The notes: generated by a model not told the origin, from the sequence alone. Shown: positions 49,829 through 60,872, counted from the first letter of the stretch. The stretch is DNA of 64,000 nt from Linnemannia elongata (GCA_036320915.1 JAXBDG010000014.1:434001-498000), one strand, 5' to 3'. Made by a program: numbers and translations.

Positions 49829-51941
49829 AAAAGGCACAAGAAAGCAACCCCATCCTTCATCTATCGCCATGAACACAACAACAACCAACAACCACCACAT
49901 TAATGACCAACTCACCCACAAATAACGACAAAACCGCGATATCAGGAACCACACACACTTCCTTGCTGCCTTTTGCCATTGCCTCTGGTGTGAATCCCCT
50001 TTGCTGCCCTGGCGATCTTCCTGTACATAACATATTCCTTCCCTCCTGCATCGTCCACGTCCCAGCTGTATTAGATATCTGTCTTTTTATTGTTCTTTGT
50101 TTCTTTGTTTCTTTTATATTTCAATACCATAGCTTTCTCATGAATACATAATCATTTTTCACATTCATGTCTCTCTGTGTTGCTTGCCCTTTTGACTTTC
50201 GATTGTTCGTTTTCGATGCCTTGACTCTTTATCACCTTGCACCTCACTGGTATAGAGCCAAATGGTCCTCGGACAACCTGCCCCCGTAAAATAAGTTGGA
50301 AGAAGTCATAGGAAAGTTCATATCTGTAAGGCCTTTTTTCTTTTCGTCGTTCCTGTAGACCCTTTATCCCTTCTTCGTTGCCTTTTACCACTGTAGTTAC
50401 CGGTCGCAATCTGTGATTCAACAAGTGAAGGGGGTCCGTTTGAAAGAGCCTGAAAAAAAAGTATACATATATCTCCATCTTGCTGATGATCCACGGTCGT
50501 GCCCTCCTGCTGAGGAAAACAATCTTGGACTATATAACAATAACTGGTCCTAGGCTTTTGCTGATAGGATGTGGTTTTGCCCCAACTCGTGAAGGGTTTG
50601 TCCTGCTTCCATGATGTGATATATGTTGTGTTTCGTTGGAATTGCCCATTCCTGTCCATGGTATATGTGTCTAGTTCCTCCTGCCAGTTTTTGTCAGTAG
50701 AGCGACAAGACAAAGTTCGAGAAAAAGAGTCGAAATATCAATTGGGAAACTTCACTTTTCGACCGTGCGGAGCGAAATTTAGGATCGAAAAAAAGGAAAA
50801 AAAAAAAGTGGGCTATGTCGCCTGGGGAATATTAGCGAGTTTTTTTTGGATGCGCGTCAATCGACAGAAAGGCAAAAGAGGCGGAGAAGGAAAGGAGGAA
50901 GGACAGATGACTGAATAGGCAAACAGGAACAACAGAAAAAAACAACCCACAATACGAAGTGTGGGCACGATGTTAGAATGTGTGTTTGTCACTGGTGCCT
51001 CTCTTCCTTTCTGTGTCCTTTCTGTGTCCATGCCCAATGACAATGTTTTGTTTGTGAGCAATTTCAAGATATTTTGCATGAGGGTAGGGATGGGAAGACA
51101 AAGAGCAGAAAGGCCAGGGGAAGGGGTGTGGCGTGTTTGGACCGATTCTTCTGCTGCGATTATGCCTTGTTGCTGCAGCTGCCCTTCCCTATAGGTTTGA
51201 TGAGTTCTGATATCTGGCTTGTCGTTTGACATCCTGCGGCTGTGAGAAAGAAGGAGAAGACAGAAAAAAAAGCTGGGGGGTTTTGTTTGGTTGATGTTGG
51301 GGTGGGGATGGGCACGAGGCTGTTCTTTTGGTGGACATAGATGTCTGTGCCAATCCGAGAATGATGTCCAGAAAAGTTGATGTCCAGAATGCTGATGTCC
51401 AAAACAGAAGTCCGATGAGTGATGATGAGCGCAGAGAAGAGAAAGAAGATGAAGATTCGGATGTCGAAGGTAAAGCAGGCAAGTTCGATGGCAAGTGTGT
51501 GAAAAAAGGGGGAAAAAAAAGAAAACTACGCCCCCCGCGGGAAAAGGGAGGCAAAGCAAAACGATATGTTCACCGTGCTTCTTTCAGAACCCCGCCGCAA
51601 ACATAAGAATATGCCGCAGTCATTTATGAGTACAGGACAAGTGAGACAACACACCTCATCAGTGATGGCTGTTGACTTGATCGTCATAGGAGGCGTTGCT
51701 GAAGGAACCATCAGTTGCTGTTTCTTTACCCCGACAAGAGGGAGTTCGAGAGTCGAAATGCTCATTCTTCTACAGACGCTTAATTCACCTGTTTTGTTCC
51801 CTCAACCACAGATCGATGCTTCTCTGCGAAATCCCCCAAATGGGTATTCAGGTGAGCAAAAAAGAACCAATCGAATCATTGGAATTGTTCATCTCCATCA
51901 CAGGCGCATTCATCACAGGCGCATTCATTTCGCCAAAAAAA
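49829..51941. other. Intergenic 3' of the bZIP gene
   Basis: The first 330 bp are a likely 3' UTR. Minus-strand ORFs around 50152-50713 and plus-strand ORFs around 51566-51964 are not low complexity but match nothing I recognise. A 15-nt unit CATCACAGGCGCATT occurs twice at 51896-51925. Confidence 0.4.
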
Positions 51942-52017
51942 GTGATGTCACTTGCAAAAAGTGATGTCGCTTGCAAAAAGTGATGTCGCTTGCAAAAAGT
52001 GATGTCGCTTGCAAAAA
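51942..52017. repeat. 19-nt tandem repeat, four copies
   Basis: The unit GTGATGTCGCTTGCAAAAA is repeated at 51942, 51961, 51980 and 51999. The only change is TCAC in place of TCGC in the first copy. Each unit contains TGATGTC(A/G), one mismatch from a CRE half/full site. Confidence 0.95.
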
Positions 52018-54660
52018 GTGATCAACTTTGTTAAGTGAAACTTGGAGGCTGTGTTTGGGCATGGTACCATTGGGAGAAACAGCATACTGCTGTCTTTGTT
52101 CGGGCCTATGCTTCGCGTGTTTTTTTGCCCTTTGCTTCCTGTCGATTGTTGATTCTATGCATAAGGATGATGATGTGTCTGTCGGCTCGACTATTTCGGT
52201 CTGGTGATAACACGATACTTGATCAGTACTCTTGGAGAAATACGCAAGGAGGCACAGCCTAGCCAATCGACACGTATGATAAGGAAGAAATTCAACTCGG
52301 AACGATTGATGAATGGTTCGTTTTGTTTGTTAGAAGGAAGCAAGGGAGGAGAGGGTCAGAGCACGAGGTGGAAAACTAGATGGCAGAGTAGAAAATTTGC
52401 AACAGCTGCATCAAATACTAGCCGTTCGGCTTTTGCTCTTGTTTGTGTGTGTGTGTGTTTTGCTTTATTTGTTGTTGTCTATTGCCATAGCATGTTGTTC
52501 TATTGTTGCGAACAGAATCAATAGAAAAAGAAGCGTGTTGGCTCTATGTTACATTTGTTTACTTCGAAATGTGAAGAGTCAATTGACGGGAAAAAAATAG
52601 AAAGGCAAACATGGTTACCACTTGTCCCCTACCTCGCCTCCAGTTTCTCAGTTGCTTTCCCACTTTTCCTTTTCTAACGAGTTATCTACTACGCAGTCTG
52701 ACTCTCAGGTAAGAGGGCCTCCGTTCTTCCAGTTCAAACACGAATGTTGGTAACGGGTATGCATCGGATGTTTGTCAATGACATAAGAACTCAATGCTCT
52801 GCAACGAAAAAAACAACAGCGCATTCTTCCTTCAGAAAACCCTAATATTGCGTGGCTCTTAACTGCGTCACTTTTTCTTTTCTTCGTTTGATACTGACTG
52901 AGCCTCAGACTGGCACTCTATAAGATGGACACTTTTTCCTCTCACTTAAAGTCTTCGCCAAGCCAAGCAATTTCCACACTTCCTTCCTGCTCGTTTCTAT
53001 TTTCCCTTCTTGTCCCTCCTTCTAATTGATTCCCCATCTCTCTCGATCGCCCTCTCCCCTTAGCATCGCCTTTGTGTTTTATGTTTTCCATTCATTTTCT
53101 CTCGCCATCCATGCACCTGCCCGTGACCCAATTTTCTCTTTCTCTCTCTCGATTGCCCTCTCTCTGCCAAACTCTTTTCTGCTCTCATCCTCCTTGATTT
53201 TCCTTGTTTTTCTATTTCCAGGACAAGCACTAGACCGAATCAGATGGGGTTTGGGGTTTAAGTCTTCGCCATCGAAAACAACAGCCATCATCTTGCCCAT
53301 TGCCGAGTAAAGGGTATGGTATCCCTTAGCAAGCGACCCAATGGCTTGGCTGACTAAGTTCCTGCCTCTTGAGTGTCCTGTGCGTATAAAAACAGAAATC
53401 CAAACTGGTTCTCTCTTTCTTCTTTCTTCTTCATCACACAACAGCTTCTTACTCTCCAACACCCTCAAACATACAGCACAGCGAAAAAAAACACTTCCAC
53501 TCCTATCCTCTCTTCCACCCACCCTTCCCCCTTTTCCCACCAGCCATATTCGAGTTAAGTCAAAGTGTAACCCTCTCCGCGTATTATTTTCCTCCTCAAG
53601 CCAAGGGCCCAAGGCTCCTATTCCTAAAGAAAGGTCAGTTGCGTCCAGAGAGACTATGATGTCCACAAGAGTCCATTCCATCGGGTTTCCGGGGTTTAAT
53701 CCCCTTATCACGACCGATTCCTCTTTTTTCTTGGTCCATTCCGCGGACAAAAAGTAAGCAAAAACGTGGATTCCCCCCTTCCATCTCCACCCCCCCCTGT
53801 TTAGTCGTAGGACTGTGAAGCCACACCACCCGCCCACCCATCCACCATTCATCCCCGATTCGCCCATCAGTCCTATTGAGCCGATGTAAGCAAGAGAGGC
53901 GAGAAAGAGAGAAAGCAACACTTCCACGTTGTGTCCCTGTCCCAATTCCAATTCCAATTCCAATCAATTCCCCTATCACCGTTGGAAGAAAAAAAAAAGG
54001 AAGTTCCCAACGGTCGCAAGTTCCAAGACAATACCCCATCCGTTCAATTCCTATCATTTGCTATCAACCAACAACGAAGAAGTGAAAGAAAAAGTGAAGG
54101 CATGAGGGGGGAGAGAAAAAAAAGTCCACCGATGGGGGCACCCTCCCCCTCCCCTCCACCTTTGTTGGCAAATTCCACAATTTTTTCTACCCTTGTCAAT
54201 GGGTCGTGAGAAATGTGGAAAAAGGTGAAAATCAAAAACGAAGAAAGGAAAAAGCCCTAATGGCAAGAAGACCAGGCAAAGCACATCACACGTACGAACT
54301 CGCACACACATACACACACACAAGCTCACTCACCAGCGTGCTCACACAATGTCGTATATGCAAATTTTCATGTGGCACTGAGTGTATGCACAAAGGAAGT
54401 AAGGAGGGACATGGTCAAATATTTCGTCCATCCCACCGTAAGAAAGCAAAGCAAAGCATGCATGCTGAAGGAAGGAAACAGGGGTCTAAAAGACAAAAGG
54501 AGTACAACCCCTCTCCATGTGGTCAAAAACAGTACATTGTTTCTTTCATCAATGGTGGTGGCTATCAAACGAAAAGCAATGAAGAAAGCAAAGCAAAGAG
54601 ACTTAATGGTTAACGATTAAGGACTCTCACTGCTCAAGGATTAAGCAAACTCAATTCAAC
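52018..54660. other. Intergenic stretch with one candidate promoter
   Basis: This is mostly C/T-rich plus-strand DNA around 52950-53230 and 53400-53540. A minus-strand ORF of 294 codons (53963..53079) has no recognisable domain and overlaps these pyrimidine tracts, so it is not called. (CAATTC)n-like sequence lies at 53943-53970. Confidence 0.4.
53385..53535 (+). promoter_or_regulatory. Candidate promoter: TATA box plus pyrimidine initiator region
   Basis: TATAAAAA at 53385-53392 is followed by TCTCTCTTTCTTC.. and a C/T-rich, CA-containing stretch, the usual layout of a fungal promoter and leader. Downstream, a plus-strand ORF (to 53757) ends at a GTAAGC that would make a donor, but the protein is not recognisable. 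Confidence 0.35.
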
Positions 54661-54711
54661 TTCGGATACACATGTACAAGGCAAACAGGCAAAGACAATT
54701 CTAAACACATA

Positions 54712-54840
54712 CGAAGGAGGTTCATACACTCAAAGACAATTCTAAGCACATGCGAAGGAGGTTCATACACTCAAAGACACTTTCAAGTACAAACGAAGGA
54801 GGTTCACACACACTCAAAGACAACTCCAAACACGCACTCA
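54712..54840. repeat. 41-nt tandem repeat, about three copies
   Basis: CGAAGGAGGTTCAYACACTC recurs at 54712, 54753 and 54794, a 41-nt period. The arms are CAAAGACAATTCTAAGCACA-like and decay further downstream into CAAAGGCAAC units. An AAAGC repeat follows at about 54967-55008. Confidence 0.85.
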
Positions 54841-55019
54841 AAGGCAACTGGTACACATCCAAAGGCAACGCATACTCTCACTTAAGCCAGTTCAAAGACA
54901 ATTCAAAACACGATGTCAATTCCAAACATATACAAAGTAAGCAATACAAACACGGCCTCGGCAATTCCATCAAAGAAACAAAGCAAAGCAAAGCAAAGTA
55001 AAGTAAGGGCATGGTAAAC

Positions 55020-55395
55020 TACTTTTCTTGGGTCCAATTCCATCTTCACTCTTGGACCCAATTCTATCAATTTTTTTTTTTTAACTTTGGTTAAAAGAAG
55101 GTAAAACAAACGAAAAGTAACGTGGTGGTACAAAGCAAGGTACATCTCGCCTTTTTTTTTTTTTTTTTTTTTCTTGACTCCAATTCCTCCTCGGAGTCAA
55201 TTCCATCTCTCTTTTCTTTTACTTTTTTGGTCAAAAGAAAACCTTAAAACAATGCAAGTGTGAAAGGTCGAAAAATTATCAAGCCGAGAATCATGGTTGT
55301 AAGAAGACTTTCCTCTATCTTGGGTCCAATGCCTCTCTCGGACCCAATTCCATTCTTTTTTTTTTTTTTTTAACCTTTCGGTTAACGAAAAAGCA
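55020..55395. repeat. Three hairpin / poly-T modules
   Basis: Module 1 has stem TTGGGTCCAA (55028-55037) with TTGGACCCAA (55052-55061), then T12, then TTAAC/GTTAA (55081-55094). Module 2 has TTGACTCC (55174-55181) with GGAGTCAA (55193-55200) and a T run just before the stem. Module 3 has TTGGGTCC (55320-55327) with GGACCCAA (55340-55347), then T16, then TTAACC/GGTTAA (55370-55385). Loops of 11-14 nt contain AATTCC or AATGCC. Two stem positions differ in module 2 and both are compensated on the other arm. Confidence 0.85.
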
Positions 55396-55504
55396 AATCA
55401 AGTGCGAAGCAAAACAAGTTCAACGGGTCGTAAGTAAACACAACCGTCTTCAAGGTCACTTCCTCTCAAAATTCAATCCCCCTTGGTCAACGAAAAAGTG
55501 AGAA

Positions 55505-55768
55505 CAAAGAAGCATAATGCTCACACGTTATGTCTTCTCCCTGTTCCTTCAGTAAGTCAGCAACTGTAAGTCAACAACCACTTCCAAATTCCATACTCTC
55601 TCACCATCACGAAGCAATTCCTTCTCCTGTTGTCATCAAAGAAGCATAATGCTCATACGTTATGTCTTCTCCCTGTTCCTTCAGTAAGTCAGCAACTGTA
55701 AGTCAACAACCACTTCCAAATTCTATACTCTCTTGCCACCACGAAGCAATTCCGTTTCCTGTTGTCAT
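55505..55768. repeat. 132-nt tandem duplication
   Basis: CAAAGAAGCATAATGCTCAY begins at 55505 and again at 55637. The two copies, about 132 nt each, are nearly identical (ending ..CACGAAGCAATTCC..GTTGTCAT) with a few substitutions. Each copy contains one 14-nt satellite unit. Confidence 0.9.
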
Positions 55769-56215
55769 GAAACACCACACCGAAGCAATTCCTCTCCAAC
55801 TCCATTGAACGAAGCAATTCCTCTGAACGAAGCAAGTCAATCGAAGCAATTCCACTGAGGCAATTCAATCTAAGCAATTCCATGAAAGCAATTCCATCGA
55901 AGCAGGTCAATCGAAGCAATTCCATTGAGGCAATTCAATCTAAGCAATTCCATGAAAGCAATTCCATCGAAGCAGGTCAATCGGAGCAATTCCATCGAAG
56001 CAGGTCAATCGAAGCAATTCCATCGAAGCAATTCCATTGAAGCAATTCCATCGAAGAAAGTCAATCGAAGCAATTCCATCAAAGCAATTCCATCGAAGAA
56101 AGTCAATCGAAGCAATTCCATCAAAGCAATTCCATCGAAGCAATTCCTCTTCAATTCCATCGAAGCAAATTCAATCGAAGCAATTCCACTCCAACAATTC
56201 CATCGAAGTAACTTC
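55741..56215. repeat. 14-nt satellite with higher-order 70- and 42-nt units
   Basis: The basic unit is GAAGCAATTCCATC. Variants (GAAGAAAGTCAATC, GAAGCAGGTCAATC, GAGGCAATTCAATC) are arranged in larger units. A 70-nt block is repeated at 55841-55910 and 55911-55980 with one difference, and a 42-nt block at 56053-56094 and 56095-56136 is identical. Because 14 is not a multiple of 3, the array stays open in several frames on both strands. The ORFs over it (e.g. 55925-56464 plus, 56005-56319 minus) are therefore not called as genes. Confidence 0.95.
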
Positions 56216-56720
56216 CACTCCAACAAATTCAACCGAAGAAGAAACGAAGCAAAGAAAAGAACCCACATTCTCGGCGGTATAGCTAAGAGCACTACTCTAC
56301 TCTTGCAAAGCCAATCCAATTCCTTCTCGCCAATTCCACTTCATCATATTCTTCATAAGGAAGGATATGAGCAAGAATCATCCATTTTGAAAAGAAAAGC
56401 AAGAACAAAAAGGGTAAGCAAACACGAAAGATATAAGGACAATGACTCGTATGCAGAAAAGTAAGCAAGGGGGTTGAGAAGAACACTTTTTCATTGGTAA
56501 GAGAACGAAAAGCTATGGAACAGGTGAAGGGTAGAGAGCAGAGCGAAGGATAAGGAAGGGAAAAGGAAAGAATGAAGAACAAACAGACTAAAAAAGGGAA
56601 CCGAGGAGCAAACAAAGAAAAGTCAAAAAGCGAGAACAACAAAAAAAAACCACAGAAAGAGTAAGGGATGTGAGCGACGGGTTATGGCAATGATCACTTG
56701 AGGTCAGAGCAGAGTCGAGC

Positions 56721-58679
56721 TTAGAGTCCGTTGAGGGTCAAGGAATTGCCATCGGGATCCTCCATCTGGGCCATGGTGCCCCAAGGCATCTTGGTGGGAG
56801 GCATCGAGAACTTGACTCCCTATTCACATCAAAGACAAAGGCAAACGAAATGAAAAGTAAGCAACCAAGACACGACAATTCCAACCACTTCCCCCAATTC
56901 CATTCGGCTCAATCCCTGAGAAGCAAATTGAGATTCCACTTCAATCCCTGGGAAGCAAAATGAATTCAAGTCCAATTGAAAAGAAAAGAATGCGAACTCA
57001 AGACAATTCAACAAAAACCAAAAAGAATGAACTCAAGCAAGCGAATAAGTCCAGTAGTGGTGGTTACCTTCTTGACAAGAGAATCGTAAGTGCCTTGCAT
57101 ATCCTTGACACCAAAAGAAATGCCTGCCTTGTTTTGTCCTGCACAGTTGGAGTCAGGTCCACCGTAGTAAACTGTGAACTTTGTTTTTTCTCCGCTGTTG
57201 ACGAAGTACTCCATATAGCGGGCGCCGTTCTGACCGGTCACTTCGACATTCATGACCAACTCGAAGCCCAAGGTCTTGTGGTAGAACTCCAATGCTATGG
57301 AAGGTAAGAAAGAAATGGAGATGGATAGAAAAGAAGAAATAGGAAGGTTAAGGGACGGAATCAAAAGTCAAAGACAAGATTTAGTGTAGCACCTAATTCA
57401 CTTCCACTCCACATCCACACAGAGGCATCAAGAGAAGCAAGACAAAGTCGGAAAGCATACACTTCTCCCAGTCGTTGGTCATGACACCAGCAGAGTACAT
57501 GCCCTCAAGAGGTGTGGCGGGGCGATGCTCCCAGCGACCGCCCTTGATGTAGGCACCGATGCGGGGGTTGGATTCAAGACGTTTGAACATCTTGAAAGTG
57601 GCAGGGCGGTGATCCTGGGAGATGAAGGTTTTCATATGCTCGGGGTATTCGCCAGAGAAGTAGTGGATCCATTCGAACCAAGCGAACTCAGGGTAAGTTG
57701 TCTATGAAAGAGCGAGAAAAACAACGAAGAAAGCCAAGACCGGTTAGCTAAAAGCAAGAACACACAGTGCAAGAAAGAAAGAAAAATGAAGTGACGCCGC
57801 CTTTTTTTCTGTTTGTGCAAAACCCTTAACGCATCAACCTCTTCCCTTCGTGTCTTTCCCTCCACACACATGCGATATTTAGTCAAGTTTAATCCCGGGT
57901 ATGATAGCAAAAACGAAACAGAAAAAGGCGGCAACAATAAAGCCCATAACATAGAAGCTGGCGAAACTCACCTTTTCGCCCAAAAGATACCCGTTCGAAC
58001 CGTTCTTGACCAAATACTTCTCGAGGCCATCAAAAAAGGGTGCCATGTTCTGAAAAGCCTTGTCAATGTTTGCCTTCTCCTTGGGATCGGGTTTCATCCA
58101 GATCTCCATCATCATCACATTGAGGACGTTGTCACAGGCACTATGGAGGCAGGCATCAAGCAGCGCATCCTCCTCAAAGTTTTTGCCGGCAAGGCTGAAG
58201 AGACGGCCCAGGTAGCGAGTCAAGGCAGGGACCTCGGAGACGACAAACTTTTCACCGTCAGGCTTGATGTGGGTGAGGACGGGGAGAACGCCGAAGGGGG
58301 TGTCCTTCTTGCCGGCGGGCCAATCGACTGGGGTTACACTCTTGTAGTTGGCCTTTCATTTTTACAGCAAAGAAAAAAAACATTAGGTCTTTTTTTCTTC
58401 ACAGTATCCAATTATTCCCACAGTCAATTGAAATGAGCAAAGAATGATACTTACACCGACATACTCGAGAAGGTGACGGATGATCTCAGCTCTAGCTCGG
58501 GTGGCCATATACAAGACCTCGAAACGCGAATTCTTGAGAAAGTCGCAAGTGATCTTGTACTCGTCCTGGGCGTAGGTGAAACCAGAGTCGGCAGTCTTGA
58601 CCTTCTTGGCGGCCTGGTCGGTCGGAGTCATGTCGACATCCTTAGTGGCAGCAGGGGTGGGGGATTGTCTCTTAGTCAT
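56721..58679 (-). CDS. Glutathione S-transferase fused to a VOC (glyoxalase-fold) domain
   Basis: Five minus-strand exons, 58679..58455, 58352..57972, 57701..57461, 57294..57068 and 56819..56721, close in frame and encode 390 residues. After a Lys-rich 35-residue start, a thioredoxin-fold GST N-domain shows FEVLYMATRARAEIIRHLLE, PFGVLPVL and SEVPALTRYLGR; the Tyr at about 57 is in the place of the sigma-class catalytic Tyr. A helical GST C-domain follows (GLEKYLVKNGSNGYLLGEK, RLESNPRIGAYIKG). From about residue 268 a VOC half reads GVMTNDWEKSLEFYHKTLGF, then GISFGVKDMQGTYDSLVKKG and QMEDPDGNSLTLNG. Positions that hold metal ligands in glyoxalase I (His/Gln at the first strand, Glu in DPDGN..E) are not obviously filled. 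A glutathione-linked detoxification role is likely. A TATA box lies 150 bp upstream. Introns contain the AATTCCA word of the neighbouring satellite. Confidence 0.9.
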
Positions 58680-58822
58680 CGTGCTTCGGAAGGAAGTGGT
58701 GGTAAAAGGAAGTGGTGGTAATAGGTTTTTTGTTTGAAGGTATGTGTGTGTAGGAAGGAAGGAGAATTGTGTGCGAGTGTTGACGTAGAAACAAGAAAAT
58801 ATAAGGCGGAGGAATCGATCGC

Positions 58823-58829
58823 TTTTATA
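58823..58829 (-). promoter_or_regulatory. TATA box of the GST-VOC gene
   Basis: The minus strand reads CTATAAAAGC about 145-150 nt upstream of the start codon, a canonical TATA box in the expected range for a fungal promoter with a short leader. Confidence 0.6.
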
Positions 58830-60864
58830 GCCAACAAACGAAATTGGCGGCGTCAATGGACATCCGAATGGCCAGTGGACATCACAGAGCTAAAAACAAC
58901 CTATAAGCCAATTAGGCGATATGATGCCATGAGCTAGTGGATGGACCAAGCGTACGAGCACTCAATGGATAGAGTGATCGGAAGATAAAAGAACGAATGG
59001 ATTTGGGCAAAGTGTGGGAGAAGATGAGTTGAGTTCGGAGGCAAGGCCCATCGAACGAGATGTCCCCTCTGTTCTCTAATTGAGTTTGTACCGCCTGCCT
59101 TTCTTGGGCTCAGATCGCAATCAAACAAAAGGGGTCCAGACCAGCGAGAGAAAAGACCATTCGACACGCCGTCTTCCACCAGGTCAGACCAACGACACTG
59201 TCTTTCTTCCCCTTTTTGTATGTCATGTCAGAAAATAAGAATCCAACAGTCAACTTGGATAGAGCACCCCAACCTTTCAATGCACTGCGCATCTCATCGT
59301 CCAAAAGTGGTCGACATAATTGATTGTCCTTGTCCACGAACACGCAACATAGAATGATCGATCATTTGTTCCGTCCGCTCACAGGCAAGAAAGAGGGAGC
59401 GAGTAGTCCTCCACGCATTGGGGCAGGAGAAGAAGCAACAAAGTAAGAGGCAAGGACCGTCGAATGACAAGCGTCAACCCAACCCCACCCTTGCATGACA
59501 GCGCTATTTTCTTCTTTCTCTATCGACAAAAAAAAAACAAGGAGCTAGCTCCTCTCCACGTATTTTCCACTTCCCTCTCCCTCGTCTCACTTCCTACTCC
59601 CCACTTCTCATTCCTTTGTCCATTCCAACCCCAATCTACTCCTTCCTTCTAACACCATTCAAATACATTGGGTCACTCACTCGATGCAATGGCATCACCT
59701 ACATTCGGAGAACAACCGTCGCGACAAGAAGCGGGGCTTAAAGACACAAAGAAGAAAATATTGAGGGTCTTGTTGGAAAACAAAGAGGGAGTCAACGAAG
59801 AAGATGGCGCGTGTCAAGGCTGGCGGGGAGAGAGACGGGAATAAAACATAGTGTTGCCACCAACTTTCCCTAGGTAATGAAGGATCGACGCCAGTGGGCT
59901 GCAATGATCATCGGCGAACAGTAAGCAAGTGCAAAAGTTAATCGGCAATGGATACAGCCATGCTAACTGCTCGGCAAAGAGGGAGAGAGCAGGACAAAGT
60001 TGCATTGAGGATAGGCGCACCCAGTTACTGGATTCTCTCTTTCCCTTGCACATCGAGTCCTCTATCTGAATATCTGTCCACCTGCCGGTTCGACTGCCGA
60101 TATTCCTTAGAACGCTGAAGGCATGACACAACCACCGCTACCACAACAACAGCAACACACATCATCCTCTCGTCGATAACTAACAATCACGCAAATATAG
60201 GTTTCTTGCTCGCTGCCCCACTACAATGCCCGACCCACTCTTCCTCTGTCTTTTTTTCCGGTGTTAAAAAGCTGACTTTCTTAACCTTGCTTTCAATTGT
60301 GACATTTGCCTCCTTTATTCCATTCGCTAGCCTACTACTCTTCTTTGATATTATCTTTCATTCCTGTCGGGAACGCGTGTTGAATTCCTACTATTTATGC
60401 ATGTTCTATGTCGTCTTCTCCCTCTTTCTCCTATATATTTTTGCGATCCAGCTCCTTTCTTATTTCGAGACGAGCATGAAGTTCCATTTGTGCCTTTTCA
60501 TCCTACTATCTTTACCTCTTCCTCCCCTTTGCATTCGTTCCTTGACTGTCTCTAAAAAAAAAAGAGTTTGTTCCATTTGTTGACAACGTGGGATCATCCA
60601 CTACTTTTCACATATATATAGTAATGACAATCTCAACCGAAAGGAGCCACTCCTTTCCTCTCCTCCCCTACTTTAACCCCTTTTCTGTATTGTGCGATCG
60701 TTTCTCTTTTGTTGCTATTTTCGTGTTACTCAAGATCCTTGATGCCAACTCGGACTGACGACGGAAGCTAAAGTAGCCTTTCTTACCCCCCTTCTTGCCT
60801 TCTCCCCTGCCCTCCATGAACTTTCTCCGATAACCGAGTTTTCATGTTTCCTTTCTCCAGTTCC
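58830..60864. other. Intergenic region between GST-VOC and the secreted precursor
   Basis: No conserved protein segment was seen. ORFs at 59110-59343 (minus) and 60206-60583 (plus, hydrophobic, from T-rich DNA) match nothing I know. Short T-rich and CT-rich blocks dominate from 59460. Confidence 0.4.
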
Positions 60865-60872
60865 TTTAAATA
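60865..60872 (+). promoter_or_regulatory. Possible TATA element of the secreted precursor gene
   Basis: TTTAAATA lies 185 nt before the ATG at 61057 and is followed by a C/T-rich leader with CA-rich sequence near the start. Confidence 0.35.

Noticed and set aside
53079..53963. 294-codon minus-strand ORF
   Set aside because: Begins in the (CAATTC)n repeat (giving alternating Glu-Leu), opposes a TATA/pyrimidine promoter on the plus strand, and has no recognisable domain.
54712..56215. CRISPR-like array
   Set aside because: The units are directly tandem satellites with no unique spacers, and the genome is eukaryotic.
55925..56464. 179-codon ORF with a 14-residue repeat
   Set aside because: It results from the 14-nt satellite, which is open in several frames and on both strands.
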